From positions 1-55,667 of the forward strand of contig PZPC01000032.1 in the NCBI GenBank assembly GCA_003045895.1: DNA of 55,667 nt. The letters run 5' to 3'. The notes beneath the pieces are model-generated. The model made no database searches. It was given only the letters and a program-made list of their open reading frames with translations, and had not been told where the DNA came from. This document shows, in pieces, positions 1 through 8,503 of this stretch (the first letter of the stretch is position 1; every line of letters starts with the position of its first letter). Source of the DNA: Bacteroidota bacterium (GTDB lineage: Bacteria; Bacteroidota; Bacteroidia; Chitinophagales; Saprospiraceae). Both the position numbers and the translations under genes were made by a program.

Positions 1-95
1 CCAAGGACATGATCCAGGGTGCTACCGGCGTACTGACGTACACGGTGACCTCGGGTGCGTTTACGGCTACGAAGACGATGGTGGTTGTGAAGTAA
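1..95 (+). CDS. 3' end of a T9SS-secreted protein (partial)
   Basis: The frame is open from the left edge and stops with TAA at 93-95, giving about 30 residues that end GVLTYTVTSG...TKTMVVVK. The Gly-Xaa-Leu-Xaa-Tyr strand followed by a short strand ending in a basic residue is the usual close of a type A T9SS sorting domain, which directs proteins through the outer membrane and is then cleaved. The body of the gene lies outside the window, so its function cannot be read. Confidence 0.6.
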   Translation, partial: KDMIQGATGVLTYTVTSGAFTATKTMVVVK

Positions 96-105
96 GCTAA
101 CGGTT

Positions 106-163
106 GCTTGAAATTTATTTCAAGCGACGGGATGGCTTGAAATGAATTTCAAGCGACAGGATG
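106..163. repeat. Two tandem copies of a 29-bp palindromic repeat
   Basis: Two adjacent 29-bp units (106-134 and 135-163) each hold the inverted arms GCTTGAAAT/ATTTCAAGC separated by 2 bases (TT in the first, GA in the second) and then GACRGGATG. They begin 11 bp after the stop of the upstream gene. The palindrome could form a hairpin in RNA or be a protein-binding site; the role is unknown. Confidence 0.75.
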
Positions 164-165
164 TT

Positions 166-207
166 GAGCGCCGCTCCGAAATCAATCGGAGCGGCGCTCG
201 TGTTTGT
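166..207 (+). terminator. Strong hairpin, probable terminator of the upstream gene
   Basis: A perfect 14-bp stem, GAGCGCCGCTCCGA (166-179) pairing with 186-199 across the 6-base loop AATCAA, is followed by GTGTTTGTG. The tail is only moderately T-rich, so intrinsic termination is likely but not certain. Confidence 0.55.
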
Positions 208-485
208 GGGGGGTGGGGTAGGGTTGCCGGGGTTGCCCGTGCTTCAGCGCGGTCCCAGATCTGCTAAAACTTCCGGTTTTGGTACATCTTGCCAGCGAAC
301 CTGGCACTTTTATCGTCGTAGGCTCCAGCCTACGATGAAGTATTAGGCGGCCTCCCGGCCGCAGTGTGATGCCACCACCTTGGCGGATTTAACCAAGTGG
401 TATAGCAGGATGGGCTGAAATGAATTTCAAGCGACAGGAGGGCACGGCCCCAAAATATGCGCCAAGGCACAAGGAATAACAAAAA
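208..485. other. Gap with small inverted repeats, no gene seen
   Basis: No convincing coding frame is visible. The stretch holds an inverted repeat TCGTAGGCT/AGCCTACGA (316-335, 2-base spacer) and the third palindromic repeat copy listed separately. Open frames here lack a ribosome-binding site and protein-like composition. Confidence 0.5.
413..441. repeat. Third, imperfect copy of the 29-bp palindromic repeat
   Basis: GGCTGAAATGAATTTCAAGCGACAGG matches the second unit of the array at 135-163 apart from one lost T in the left arm. It lies about 280 bp from the pair, showing that the element is dispersed and not only tandem. Confidence 0.7.
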
Positions 486-665
486 ATGCCTATTTTAGCT
501 GATACCCCAACCCTTACGATGGCAGAACTTGGCAAAAAATCCACCAAAGCGCCCGGGAGTTTAGACAAATTGGCGATTGCACAGGAACTAAAGGACATTC
601 AGGCCCGGCTCTTCCGGGTCCAAAACCGATTGCCAAAACGGTCGTCGAAAAACTGGAGGGATTGA
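486..665 (+). pseudogene. Small 59-residue frame, possibly a truncated gene remnant
   Basis: An ATG frame of 59 codons starts after an A-rich stretch and stops 27 bp before the next gene's ATG. The middle (about residues 25-50) is a plausible amphipathic helix (KLAIAQELKDIQARLF) and the C-terminus turns basic, as after a frameshift. The helix vaguely recalls the N-terminal helix of polyphosphate kinase 2 proteins, but this is too short to rely on. It may be a gene remnant, a real small protein or chance. Confidence 0.25.
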
Positions 666-692
666 AAATAACTTTTCCTAAATGACTTGCTC

Positions 693-3581
693 ATGAAAAA
701 CCAACTTGTTTTGCAGCGCATGCTGCTCCTGGCAGGGCTTGGCTTAGTGCTAACGGCTAACCCCTTGACCGCCCAGGTTACGTCAGAAGATTTAAGCGCC
801 GGTTTCCACTGGCGCAATATTGGCCCGGCCAACCAGGGTGGCCGTATTGTGGATATCGAAGCGGTAGACAATGACTTTCGCCGTGTTTTTCTGGCTACGG
901 GTTCCGGCGGCGTCTGGCGCTCGGACAACGCCGGGAATTCCTGGACCCCGATCTTCGACCGCTACGAAACGTCCTCCATTGGAGACATCGCCCTTTTTCA
1001 GCCCAACCCCGACATTATCTGGGTGGGCACCGGCGAAGCCAATAACCGCAACAGCGTATCCTGGGGCAACGGGGTGTACAAGTCATCGGATGGGGGGCAA
1101 AATTTCCGCCACCTAGGATTGGCCAATACCCACCAGATCGCCCGCGTACTGACCCATCCCCGGGATTCCAACACCGTCTACGTGGGGGCCATCGGCCACC
1201 TGTGGGGAACCAGTGGCGAGCGGGGCGTTTTTAAAACGACTGATGGTGGCAAAAACTGGCAAAAACTAACGACCGGCCTTCCCAACGACGGGTTGTCGGG
1301 CTGTACCGATCTGGTGATGGATCCCCGGAATCCGCAAGTCGTATATGCTGCTTTCTACGAGCGCCTGCGCCAGCCCTGGACGTTTCAGAGCGGCGGCACC
1401 AACGGGGGCATCTTCAAGTCGACCAACGGTGGCAAGAGTTGGGTGAAACTGACCCAGGGCCTGCCGCCTGGCCCTACCGGACGCATTGGTCTGGCCATCT
1501 ACCAAAAGGATCCACGCATCCTGATGGCGCTGGTGGAAGCCGAAAAATCGGATACCCTGAGCGTGCCGGGCTCGGGGCTATACCGCTCGGCTGATGGCGG
1601 CAAGAGCTGGACTTACGTCAATATCTACAACAACCGGCCTTTCTACTACAGCCAGGTGCGCATCAACCCCCATGATGACCAACGGGTGTACCTGCTGACG
1701 ACGCGCCTGATGGTGTCTGCCGACGGCGGTAAAACGCTCACCAACGGCAGCGAAGACCAGGAAGTACACGGCGATTTTCACGCCATGTGGCTCGATCCTC
1801 GCGACCCCGACCGGTACTACCTGGGCGCCGACAAGGGGGCTTCGCTCACCCATGACCACGGCCAGCACTTCCTGCTATTCGACAACCTGGCCATTGGGCA
1901 GTTCTACCGCATTGGGGCAGACCACCGCGATCCCTACTACGTCTACGGCGGGCTTCAGGACAACGGCACTTACGGGGTGGCCAGTTTCAGCCGCGACGCC
2001 CGCGGTATCCTCAACGACAACGCCTGGAAGCTCCACTGGGGCGACGGGCAGTTTATTCAGCCGGATCCTACCGACTGGCGAACCCTCTTTACCGAACAGG
2101 AAAATGGGAGCAGCTATCGCTACGATGTCCGGACCCACAAAATGACCCGCATTCAGCCCAGTGATCAAAACATCACGAATTACGAAACCGTCATTCCCGA
2201 CAGCCTGAAGCGGACCGGGCGGGAATTTCGCTACAACTGGACGGCGCCCCTGGTGATGTCCAAATACGATCCGCATACCCTTTTTGCGGGCAGCAATTAC
2301 CTGCTGCAATCGATGGACCAGGGCCAGCACTGGACCATTATTAGCCCTGATCTTTCTATCGCCAATCCGCAGCAGACGGTCAGGGGTAAAAGCGGTGGCG
2401 TGACACCCGACAACACCGGCGCCGAAACCCACTGCGCGATTTATACTTTTTCGGAATCGCCCCTGGCACCGGCCGTTCTTTGGGTGGGTACAGACGATGG
2501 TAATGTGCAGGTGACCCAGGATGGAGGCCAGCACTGGCGCAATGTGCGCAGGGCCATTGCCGGGGTGCCGGAAGGCCTGTGGGTGAGCCGGGTGGAAGCC
2601 TCGCACCACGCACCCGGCCGCGCTTACGTTACGTTTGATGGCCACCGGAGCGATAATTTTGCGCCCTGGGTATTCCGCACGGACGACTACGGGGAATCCT
2701 GGACGAACCTGGGCAGCAGCCTGCCGGACCACGAAGTGGTGCGCGTCGTGCGCGAGGATTCCCGCAACGCCGACCTCCTGTTTCTGGGCACCGAAACAGG
2801 CATCTGGGCCTCGGTAGATGCTGGGCAACAGTGGTTCCGCTTCATGCCGGGCCTGCCTACGGTGCCGGTTTACGACTTGCTCATCCATCCCCGCGACCAC
2901 GATCTGATCGCCGGCACCCACGGTCGCAGCCTCTGGATACTGGACGATCTTACCCCGCTGCAACAGCTGACGCCGGAACTGCAGACCCAAAGTGGCCACC
3001 TGTTTGAGCAGCGCACGGCTACCCTTTGGGAAAACACCAGCAGGGGCGGCCAGCGCGGTCACTTCTGGTTTGCTGGAGAGAACCCCCCCACGATCCAGAA
3101 TGCCGGGAGTGTGCCGCGGGCACGGTTTGACAACAGCGCCGCCATCAGCTATTTTGTGGGAAAAACGGGATCGGAGAAAGTGGTGTTGGAGATCCGGGAT
3201 CGGACCGGGCAATACCTGCGAACGGTCAAGCTGGACCCAACTGCGGGTATCCATCGCTATTACTGGGACCTGGAATTTGACGCCCTGCCCTACACCGAAA
3301 CGGAGGCGCGTGCACTGGACGATCAGTTCAAGACATTGCTGGAGACCTACCGCAATCCTGATCTGCAGGAAGACTACGACAGCTTTCGCAAAGCCAAGAC
3401 GCCGCGTGCCCAGCGCCGGCAAATCACCCGCCTGCGTACGGGTTTTCCGGCTTATCCTTTCGACGAAAGGCTGGGCTTGCCCGTAGCTGGAGCAGGCGTG
3501 TACTTGCTCACACTCCGGGTAGGAGCGGAGCAGTGGCAGACCACGCTGACGGTGCGGGAAGACCCGTTGGGGGAAGAGTGA
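693..3581 (+). CDS. Secreted Asp-box/VPS10-like beta-propeller protein
   Basis: The 962-residue protein starts best at ATG 693; the upstream in-frame TTG at 687 would add two residues ahead of the signal peptide (MKNQLVLQRMLLLAGLGLVLTA, cleaved near AQ). It carries about eleven Asp-box turns of the S/T-x-D-x-G-x-x-W type (for example SSDGGQNF, TTDGGKNW, SADGGKSW, TQDGGQHW, TDDYGESW), which build sortilin/VPS10-like or BNR beta-propellers. The last 120 residues look like the Ig-like tail common in this Bacteroidota family. Such proteins are often labelled 'glycosyl hydrolase', but Asp boxes are structural and no catalytic residue is evident. It is probably exported and may bind or process peptides or glycans. 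It converges with the rhomboid gene 9 bp downstream. Confidence 0.85.
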   Translation: MKNQLVLQRMLLLAGLGLVLTANPLTAQVTSEDLSAGFHWRNIGPANQGGRIVDIEAVDNDFRRVFLATGSGGVWRSDNAGNSWTPIFDRYETSSIGDIALFQPNPDIIWVGTGEANNRNSVSWGNGVYKSSDGGQNFRHLGLANTHQIARVLTHPRDSNTVYVGAIGHLWGTSGERGVFKTTDGGKNWQKLTTGLPNDGLSGCTDLVMDPRNPQVVYAAFYERLRQPWTFQSGGTNGGIFKSTNGGKSWVKLTQGLPPGPTGRIGLAIYQKDPRILMALVEAEKSDTLSVPGSGLYRSADGGKSWTYVNIYNNRPFYYSQVRINPHDDQRVYLLTTRLMVSADGGKTLTNGSEDQEVHGDFHAMWLDPRDPDRYYLGADKGASLTHDHGQHFLLFDNLAIGQFYRIGADHRDPYYVYGGLQDNGTYGVASFSRDARGILNDNAWKLHWGDGQFIQPDPTDWRTLFTEQENGSSYRYDVRTHKMTRIQPSDQNITNYETVIPDSLKRTGREFRYNWTAPLVMSKYDPHTLFAGSNYLLQSMDQGQHWTIISPDLSIANPQQTVRGKSGGVTPDNTGAETHCAIYTFSESPLAPAVLWVGTDDGNVQVTQDGGQHWRNVRRAIAGVPEGLWVSRVEASHHAPGRAYVTFDGHRSDNFAPWVFRTDDYGESWTNLGSSLPDHEVVRVVREDSRNADLLFLGTETGIWASVDAGQQWFRFMPGLPTVPVYDLLIHPRDHDLIAGTHGRSLWILDDLTPLQQLTPELQTQSGHLFEQRTATLWENTSRGGQRGHFWFAGENPPTIQNAGSVPRARFDNSAAISYFVGKTGSEKVVLEIRDRTGQYLRTVKLDPTAGIHRYYWDLEFDALPYTETEARALDDQFKTLLETYRNPDLQEDYDSFRKAKTPRAQRRQITRLRTGFPAYPFDERLGLPVAGAGVYLLTLRVGAEQWQTTLTVREDPLGEE

Positions 3582-3590
3582 GGGGGAGGG

Positions 3591-4238
3591 CTACCCAAAA
3601 CCAGGAAACGGCTTGGGGCCAGCCAGCAACTGGGCGATCATGTAATCAATGAGTTCGGGTTTGAGCAGGAGGCTGGCGACGACAATGAAGACGATACCGT
3701 AGATGGCGCCGGTGAGGTGGGCATTGTGACCGATGTGGTCGGTGCCTTTTTTGTCCATATAAGAAGAGTACCAAATATAGCCAACGGCCAGGAGAATACC
3801 CGGCAGGGGAGGGAAGATGAACCACATCCAGGGGTGGAACAGAATGAAGATAAGGGAGAGGGCCGAAGTGGCGCCCGAAGCGCCCAGGGCGCTGTAGGCG
3901 TAGTTGTCCTGGTAGCGAAAGTAGGAGGGCAGGCTGGCGATGGCGATGGCGCTGAAGTAAAAAATGATATAGGCTACGCGGCCGACGACGGGCCCGAAGA
4001 GGTCGTTGTAGAATACGCTTTCGACCCTCTCGCCGAAGATGTAGAGGGCCCACATGTTGAAGAGCAGGTGGCTGAAGTCGGCGTGGATGAGGCCGCTGGT
4101 GAAAAACCGGTAGTACTCTCCGTTGCGGATATCGACCGGGCGAAAGAGCAGTTTGGCGCGCATTTCGGGGTTGCTGAAGGCCTGAAAAGAGATAATGCAG
4201 GTCAGGGCGATAATGATCAGCGTGATGGAGATATTCAT
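3591..4238 (-). CDS. Rhomboid-family intramembrane serine protease
   Basis: The 215-residue protein has about six hydrophobic segments. It shows the rhomboid signature: HADFSHLLFN near residues 52-61 (oxyanion-side His/Asn), the nucleophile motif GASG with Ser121, and the catalytic His174 in HNAHLTGAIYG. It should cleave membrane proteins within the inner membrane. It is the last gene of a tightly spaced minus-strand run, 9 bp after rlmH, so the four genes pncA-side to rhomboid are probably cotranscribed. The substrate cannot be told from sequence. The fold and active site are clear, so the family call is firm. Confidence 0.93.
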   Translation of the reverse strand: MNISITLIIIALTCIISFQAFSNPEMRAKLLFRPVDIRNGEYYRFFTSGLIHADFSHLLFNMWALYIFGERVESVFYNDLFGPVVGRVAYIIFYFSAIAIASLPSYFRYQDNYAYSALGASGATSALSLIFILFHPWMWFIFPPLPGILLAVGYIWYSSYMDKKGTDHIGHNAHLTGAIYGIVFIVVASLLLKPELIDYMIAQLLAGPKPFPGFG

Positions 4239-4247
4239 AAAAGTAGT

Positions 4248-4721
4248 TTAGCTGTTGTGGTATGGTTCGTTGCGCAAGATAGTCATCGCGCGGTAAAGTT
4301 GTTCCAAACAAAATAGCCGAACCATCTGGTGGGAGAAGGTGAGCTGCGAGAGGGCCAGTTTGCCGTTGGCGCGCTGGTAGACGCTGTCGGCGAAGCCAAA
4401 GGCCCCGCCCACGACGAAGATCAGGCGCCGATAGGGGCTTTGGAGTTGGTCTTGCAGCCAGTTGGCCAGGGCTTCGGAGGTCATTTCCAGCCCGCGCTCG
4501 TCCAGTAGGATGAGCGCATCCTGGGGCTTCAGGCGGGCCAGGATCAGTTCGCCTTCCTTTTCTTTGAGTTGATCGGAGCTGATCTTGCCCGCGTTTTTGA
4601 CGTCCGGAATAATGGCGAGCTCAAAAGGCAGGTAATGCGGTAGCCGTTTGGCATATTTGTCAATGCCTTCCTGGAGGTACTTATCCGCCGTTTTGCCAAT
4701 AAACCAACATTCTACTTTCAC
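4248..4721 (-). CDS. rlmH: 23S rRNA (pseudouridine1915-N3)-methyltransferase RlmH
   Basis: The 157-residue SPOUT methyltransferase matches the family in length. It shows LILLDERGLEMTSEALANWL in the middle, the SAM-binding knot loop FVVGGAFGFADSVYQRA and the C-terminal LRNEPYH motif. RlmH methylates the pseudouridine in helix 69 of 23S rRNA. The start is GTG (GTG AAA GTA GAA) at 4721. The usual C-terminal YHH is YHNS here, a mild deviation. It follows pncA by 28 bp and precedes the rhomboid gene by 9 bp. Confidence 0.95.
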   Translation of the reverse strand: MKVECWFIGKTADKYLQEGIDKYAKRLPHYLPFELAIIPDVKNAGKISSDQLKEKEGELILARLKPQDALILLDERGLEMTSEALANWLQDQLQSPYRRLIFVVGGAFGFADSVYQRANGKLALSQLTFSHQMVRLFCLEQLYRAMTILRNEPYHNS

Positions 4722-4749
4722 GAAGGCGTCTGATTTTGGTATAAATTAT

Positions 4750-5391
4750 TCAAAGGAGGGAATTTGATAAAAGTTGATCAGCAGTAATAACCGTCACGCC
4801 ATGGTCGCGCATTGCTGCTACGGCGCGGTCGGTGTCCCCTTCCTGGAGGTTGACGCCGCGGCAGCCATCCAGGATGAGGTAGGTTTTGAAACCCAGTTGC
4901 CGCGCATCCAGAGCGGTAAATTTAACACAATAATCGGTGGCCAGCCCCATAATGAAGACTTCGGTGATGCCGCGTGCGGTGAGCCAGTCGCCGAGGCCGG
5001 TAGCGCGGCGGTGGCCATTGTCGAAGAAGCCGCTGTAGCTGTCAATGTTGGGATCCGTTCCTTTGCGGAAGACCTGGGTAATGGCATCCGTATGGAGTTC
5101 GGCGACGAATTCGGCACCAAAACTTTCCTGTACACAATGAATAGGCCAGAGCACCTGGGGCAGGCCGTGGAGGTCGATGACCTGGCCGGGTTTGCGCCAG
5201 GGATGGTTGGCGGCGAAGCTGCCGTGGTTGGCCGGGTGCCAATCCTGGGTAGCCACTACGGTGCTAAAGTGGGGCATCAGGGCATTGGCTACGGGTACAA
5301 CCTGGTCGCCTTCGGGGACGGGGAGGGCGCCCAGAGGGCAAAAGTCAATTTGCAAATCAACCAAAATCAAGGCTTGCTGCGGGTTAGTCAT
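4750..5391 (-). CDS. pncA: Nicotinamidase PncA
   Basis: The 213-residue isochorismatase-fold amidase converts nicotinamide to nicotinate for NAD salvage. The catalytic triad is visible as Asp12 (LVDLQIDF), Lys110 (FRKGTD) and Cys155 (MGLATDYCVKF). Metal ligands fit Asp50, His52 and His56 in DWHPANHGSF plus His85. The cis-peptide region before the Cys is intact, so the enzyme should be active. It lies 11 bp downstream of the DUF389 gene and 28 bp upstream of rlmH in a probable operon. Confidence 0.94.
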   Translation of the reverse strand: MTNPQQALILVDLQIDFCPLGALPVPEGDQVVPVANALMPHFSTVVATQDWHPANHGSFAANHPWRKPGQVIDLHGLPQVLWPIHCVQESFGAEFVAELHTDAITQVFRKGTDPNIDSYSGFFDNGHRRATGLGDWLTARGITEVFIMGLATDYCVKFTALDARQLGFKTYLILDGCRGVNLQEGDTDRAVAAMRDHGVTVITADQLLSNSLL

Positions 5392-5402
5392 GGATGTGCC
5401 GG

Positions 5403-6887
5403 TCAGTAAGAATGGACAATAAAAGTATCTAATTGAATAGCGTAGGTCTGGAAATAGTTTTTGAGGAAGGCACTTAATTCTGCTTCCTGCTGGCGGCGGG
5501 TTCTGGGCGTGGGGGCATTGGACCAGTGGGCTAAAAACAAAGGGATCTGCTGGCTGGGAGTTTTAAAATCAGTGATGCGGGTCTTGCCAAAGGCGAGGCT
5601 GTCGAGGCTGGCAAACTGCTGCGCCTGGTGGATGATGGCCGTCATGCGGGCAAACTGCAGGGAATCCAGCCCGACCGAGGCACTGAGGCTGGCCCGGCGC
5701 AGGCTGTCGAGGAAATTGTTTTGCCGTTGGGCTTTGTGGAGCTCATTCAGCTGGTTTGACAACTGGGTCATGCCTTGTTGGTTGACGGCATTTTTCTTCA
5801 TTTCACTCAACTGGATGCGGTAGTCGGGGATGGCCTGGAAGGAGATGTGTTCGAGGGCATAGGAATCGCGGAGCAGGAGGTTGTAAACTTGCATCATGCT
5901 GTCGGATACATCGCGATTGATGAGTTGGACAACCAGGAGGCTGGAATCCTTAGCAGGACTGGAGTCCGGAAGCCTGGAATCCGGGGCTATCGGAAAAACC
6001 TTGTAGTTGATGCAGTCGGTACCAAATTGATCCTGGACAAAGGTTTTGATGCTCTGTTTGTCGGCCAAATCCCGGATGACACCCCGGAGAATAAAAGTGC
6101 CGGGAATGATAATGATCAGGCTGAAAACCATAATGGCCACGCGCGTGCGCCACGCTTCACCAGCGTCGAGGTGCTCCTTGTAGGGAAAGTCCAGGAGGCG
6201 GATGATCAGATAGGAAGTGAGCGCGATGAAAAACGAGTTGAGGAAAAACAGGTAGAAGGAGTTGAGCGCGATCTCCATGTTGCCATTGGCAATACCATAA
6301 CCGGTGACACAGAGCGGTGGCATGAGGGCCGTGGCAATCGCTACTCCCGGAATGGCGTTGGATTTGTCCTTGCGGGTAATGGAGATGATACCAGCCAGAC
6401 CACCAAAGATGGCCACCAGCCCGTCGAGAAAAGTGGGGGCGGTACGCGCTTCAATCATGTCGGTGAAGGTGCCCAGGGGCGTTAACCGGAAATACAGGAT
6501 GCTGGTAACCAGGGCAATCAGGATGGAGATCAGGAAATGTTTGATCGCCATAAATAGCGTAGCCCGGTCGTTGATGCTCACGCCGAGCCCAATGCCCAGA
6601 ATGGGCGACATGAGCGGAGAAATGAGCATCGCACCGATGATGACCGCCTCGGAGTTGAGGTCCAGCCCCAGGGAAGCGATCATAATGGAGCAGATCAGCA
6701 TCCAGGCGTTGGAACCGCGCATCATTTTGCCGGTATTGATGGAAATGATGGTTCCTTCGCGATCCATGCCTTCTTTGAGGTCGATGAATGCGACAAACCA
6801 CGATTTGATACCCTGCCACAGGTCGCGGATAGATTCACTGATGCTGGGCGTTACCCATTTGGGCCTGTTGTTTTTAGGTGCTTCCAT
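5403..6887 (-). CDS. DUF389-family integral membrane protein
   Basis: I take the start at ATG 6887 (MEAPKNNRPKW), giving 494 residues; an upstream in-frame start would add 19 residues of unlikely composition. The first half has several membrane segments with the family signature: small polar residues and Met/Ser-rich helices around ISPLMSPILGIGLGVS and ATALMPPLCVTGYG. The C-terminal half (about residues 290-494) is soluble and partly helical. DUF389 proteins are widespread and poorly characterised. The gene heads the packed pncA-rlmH-rhomboid run. Confidence 0.88.
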   Translation of the reverse strand: MEAPKNNRPKWVTPSISESIRDLWQGIKSWFVAFIDLKEGMDREGTIISINTGKMMRGSNAWMLICSIMIASLGLDLNSEAVIIGAMLISPLMSPILGIGLGVSINDRATLFMAIKHFLISILIALVTSILYFRLTPLGTFTDMIEARTAPTFLDGLVAIFGGLAGIISITRKDKSNAIPGVAIATALMPPLCVTGYGIANGNMEIALNSFYLFFLNSFFIALTSYLIIRLLDFPYKEHLDAGEAWRTRVAIMVFSLIIIIPGTFILRGVIRDLADKQSIKTFVQDQFGTDCINYKVFPIAPDSRLPDSSPAKDSSLLVVQLINRDVSDSMMQVYNLLLRDSYALEHISFQAIPDYRIQLSEMKKNAVNQQGMTQLSNQLNELHKAQRQNNFLDSLRRASLSASVGLDSLQFARMTAIIHQAQQFASLDSLAFGKTRITDFKTPSQQIPLFLAHWSNAPTPRTRRQQEAELSAFLKNYFQTYAIQLDTFIVHSY

Positions 6888-7008
6888 ATGGTAAATGTAG
6901 AAAAAAAATGGGATTGCTGGAGGTCTTGATCCGACTGACTTCACTCCTTTTCACCGGCTGGAATTGTGGCCGGTTAGGGCTGGAATTATGGCAGTCGTTG
7001 CTGACCAA

Positions 7009-8025
7009 TTACTTAACCACCAGGTTGTCGACTGGCACCAGCCCCAATACTTGCTCGGCAAACTGGTAGGTGTCTTCGGCAACGGTTTGCCAGTTGGGAT
7101 TCCACAAGTCGCAGGCCAGCGGGTGGGTACGGGCGGTAGTGTTGGCAATGACGCGGAGGGAATCAGGGGGGATTCCCAATAAGGGGATCATTTGCTCAAT
7201 GGCCGCAACCGAGACTATCTGGTCCTGGTTGTCATCATTTTCATCGTAGTAGGTGATAAAAGTGGGCTGGCGAACGGCCCCAAAAGTAGTTGGCGTCATG
7301 GTTTTACTGACCAGCTCGCGCAGGGCGTGTAGCCCGCGGAGGCGGTAGCGGGTGGTCCAATACGCGGGAATGCTGTCTTTGGCCGACCATTCGCGGTGGT
7401 CGCCCCCAAAAATTCCGCGGGCCAGTTGTTCGCCCCACGGGCCGTTGAGCAGGTAGGCCTTGGGGTCGTAGAGGTCAATATTGGGTGCGTAGAGGAACAG
7501 GCTCTGGATAGCGGGATCTGCTGCGGCCAAATACAGCGCCAGGGTACACCCGGTGGAGGTACTCATCACAATGACGCGTTTGCCCAGGCGTTTGCCGTAA
7601 GCTACCGCTGTTTTGGCCGCGTCTACCCACTCTTGTGGTTCGGTGTCCCGGAAACTGTCTTCGCCGCGGAGTCCGTGGCCGGGCAGGCGGGCCAGGTAGA
7701 GGTTGCAGCCGTAGCGCCGCGCGAAATCTTCGTGCAGCGGACCACCTTCGCGCTCACTGGCCGAAAAGCCGTGGAGGTAGACTACCGCAAAGGCAGTTTG
7801 CCGGGCGCTGTCGGCCCAGACGATGCGGGCGCCATTGCCCGGCTTGAGCAAGGGTTCGCGGTTTTCGTGTGCCGCTACGGAATCGGCCAGGGCTGCCAGG
7901 GAAAGATCTACCGCAATGGGGCTGGGATCCAAGGGTTGAAAGTGGGGGCGAGGACCCAGTACATAACCCAACGCCAGGCCAGCGAGGAGGAGCAGGAAGG
8001 TCAGGAAAAAATATTGTAGGCGCAT
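7009..8025 (-). CDS. Membrane-anchored or secreted alpha/beta hydrolase
   Basis: The 338-residue protein opens with a hydrophobic N-terminal segment (residues 5-23) that may be a signal anchor. The hydrolase core shows the oxyanion motif YLHGFSAS (about 83-90), a nucleophile elbow STSTG with Ser157, an acid in NQDQIVS and a His in ARTHPLA. The elbow has Ser in place of the first Gly of the usual GxSxG, seen in some carboxylesterases. Substrate is unknown; small-ester or lipid hydrolysis is plausible. It lies 121 bp upstream of the DUF389 gene and is divergent from rpsU. Confidence 0.85.
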   Translation of the reverse strand: MRLQYFFLTFLLLLAGLALGYVLGPRPHFQPLDPSPIAVDLSLAALADSVAAHENREPLLKPGNGARIVWADSARQTAFAVVYLHGFSASEREGGPLHEDFARRYGCNLYLARLPGHGLRGEDSFRDTEPQEWVDAAKTAVAYGKRLGKRVIVMSTSTGCTLALYLAAADPAIQSLFLYAPNIDLYDPKAYLLNGPWGEQLARGIFGGDHREWSAKDSIPAYWTTRYRLRGLHALRELVSKTMTPTTFGAVRQPTFITYYDENDDNQDQIVSVAAIEQMIPLLGIPPDSLRVIANTTARTHPLACDLWNPNWQTVAEDTYQFAEQVLGLVPVDNLVVK

Positions 8026-8191
8026 TAAAACTATAATTAAGAGGGTGCAAAATGTTGTAAAACAATTGTTTATGTGAACAAAATGACCGCTTATTGCTTA
8101 TTTTCTGAACAATGGGCAAAAGAATAGCGTTTTATTTGTGTAATTTCGCGCTAACTATTGGTAATCCTACCACAACATCAAAATATACTTA

Positions 8192-8383
8192 ATGCTAATT
8201 CTGGATCGCAAAGACGGAGAAACTATTGATCGATTACTCAAACGCTACAAGCGGAAGCATCGTGAAGTCCAAACCACTAAGCGTTTACGTAAAGCTAAGT
8301 TCTTCACTAAGCCTTCCGTAACGCGCCGGGAAGAAATTCTCAAAGCCAAATATATCACGGAAAAGTATCGTTCTGTCGATTAG
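8192..8383 (+). CDS. rpsU: 30S ribosomal protein bS21
   Basis: The 63-residue, very basic protein begins MLILDRKDGETIDRLLKRYK and matches bS21 in length and in the arginine/lysine-rich helix pair (KRYKRKHREVQTTKRLRKAKFF). It binds the 30S platform near the anti-Shine-Dalgarno end of 16S rRNA; Bacteroidota use it in their unusual initiation. It stands alone between divergent and convergent neighbours and is followed by a strong terminator. Confidence 0.96.
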   Translation: MLILDRKDGETIDRLLKRYKRKHREVQTTKRLRKAKFFTKPSVTRREEILKAKYITEKYRSVD

Positions 8384-8443
8384 ACCTGATTTTTCCGGCC
8401 TGTTGTCATTGGCCATGCCCTGTTTTTTTGGCCGAAACGCAAT

Positions 8444-8483
8444 AAAAAAGCGTCATCCCGATTTCTCGAGATGACGCTTTTTT
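8444..8483. terminator. Bidirectional intrinsic terminator
   Basis: AAAAAAGCGTCATC (8444-8457) pairs perfectly with GATGACGCTTTTTT (8470-8483). The stem has a run of T on the far side in either direction, so it serves both rpsU and the converging esterase-like gene. Confidence 0.92.
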
Positions 8484-8503
8484 AGTTCAGCTAAAACCTG
8501 GTC

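Noticed and set aside
1875-3422. A 515-codon open frame on the minus strand inside the propeller gene
   Set aside because: It is antisense to a well-supported gene, has no ribosome site and its composition is that of a GC-rich shadow frame.
693-3581. Calling the propeller protein a sialidase or glycosyl hydrolase
   Set aside because: Asp boxes are structural turns; the arginine triad and Tyr/Glu pair of sialidases were not found.
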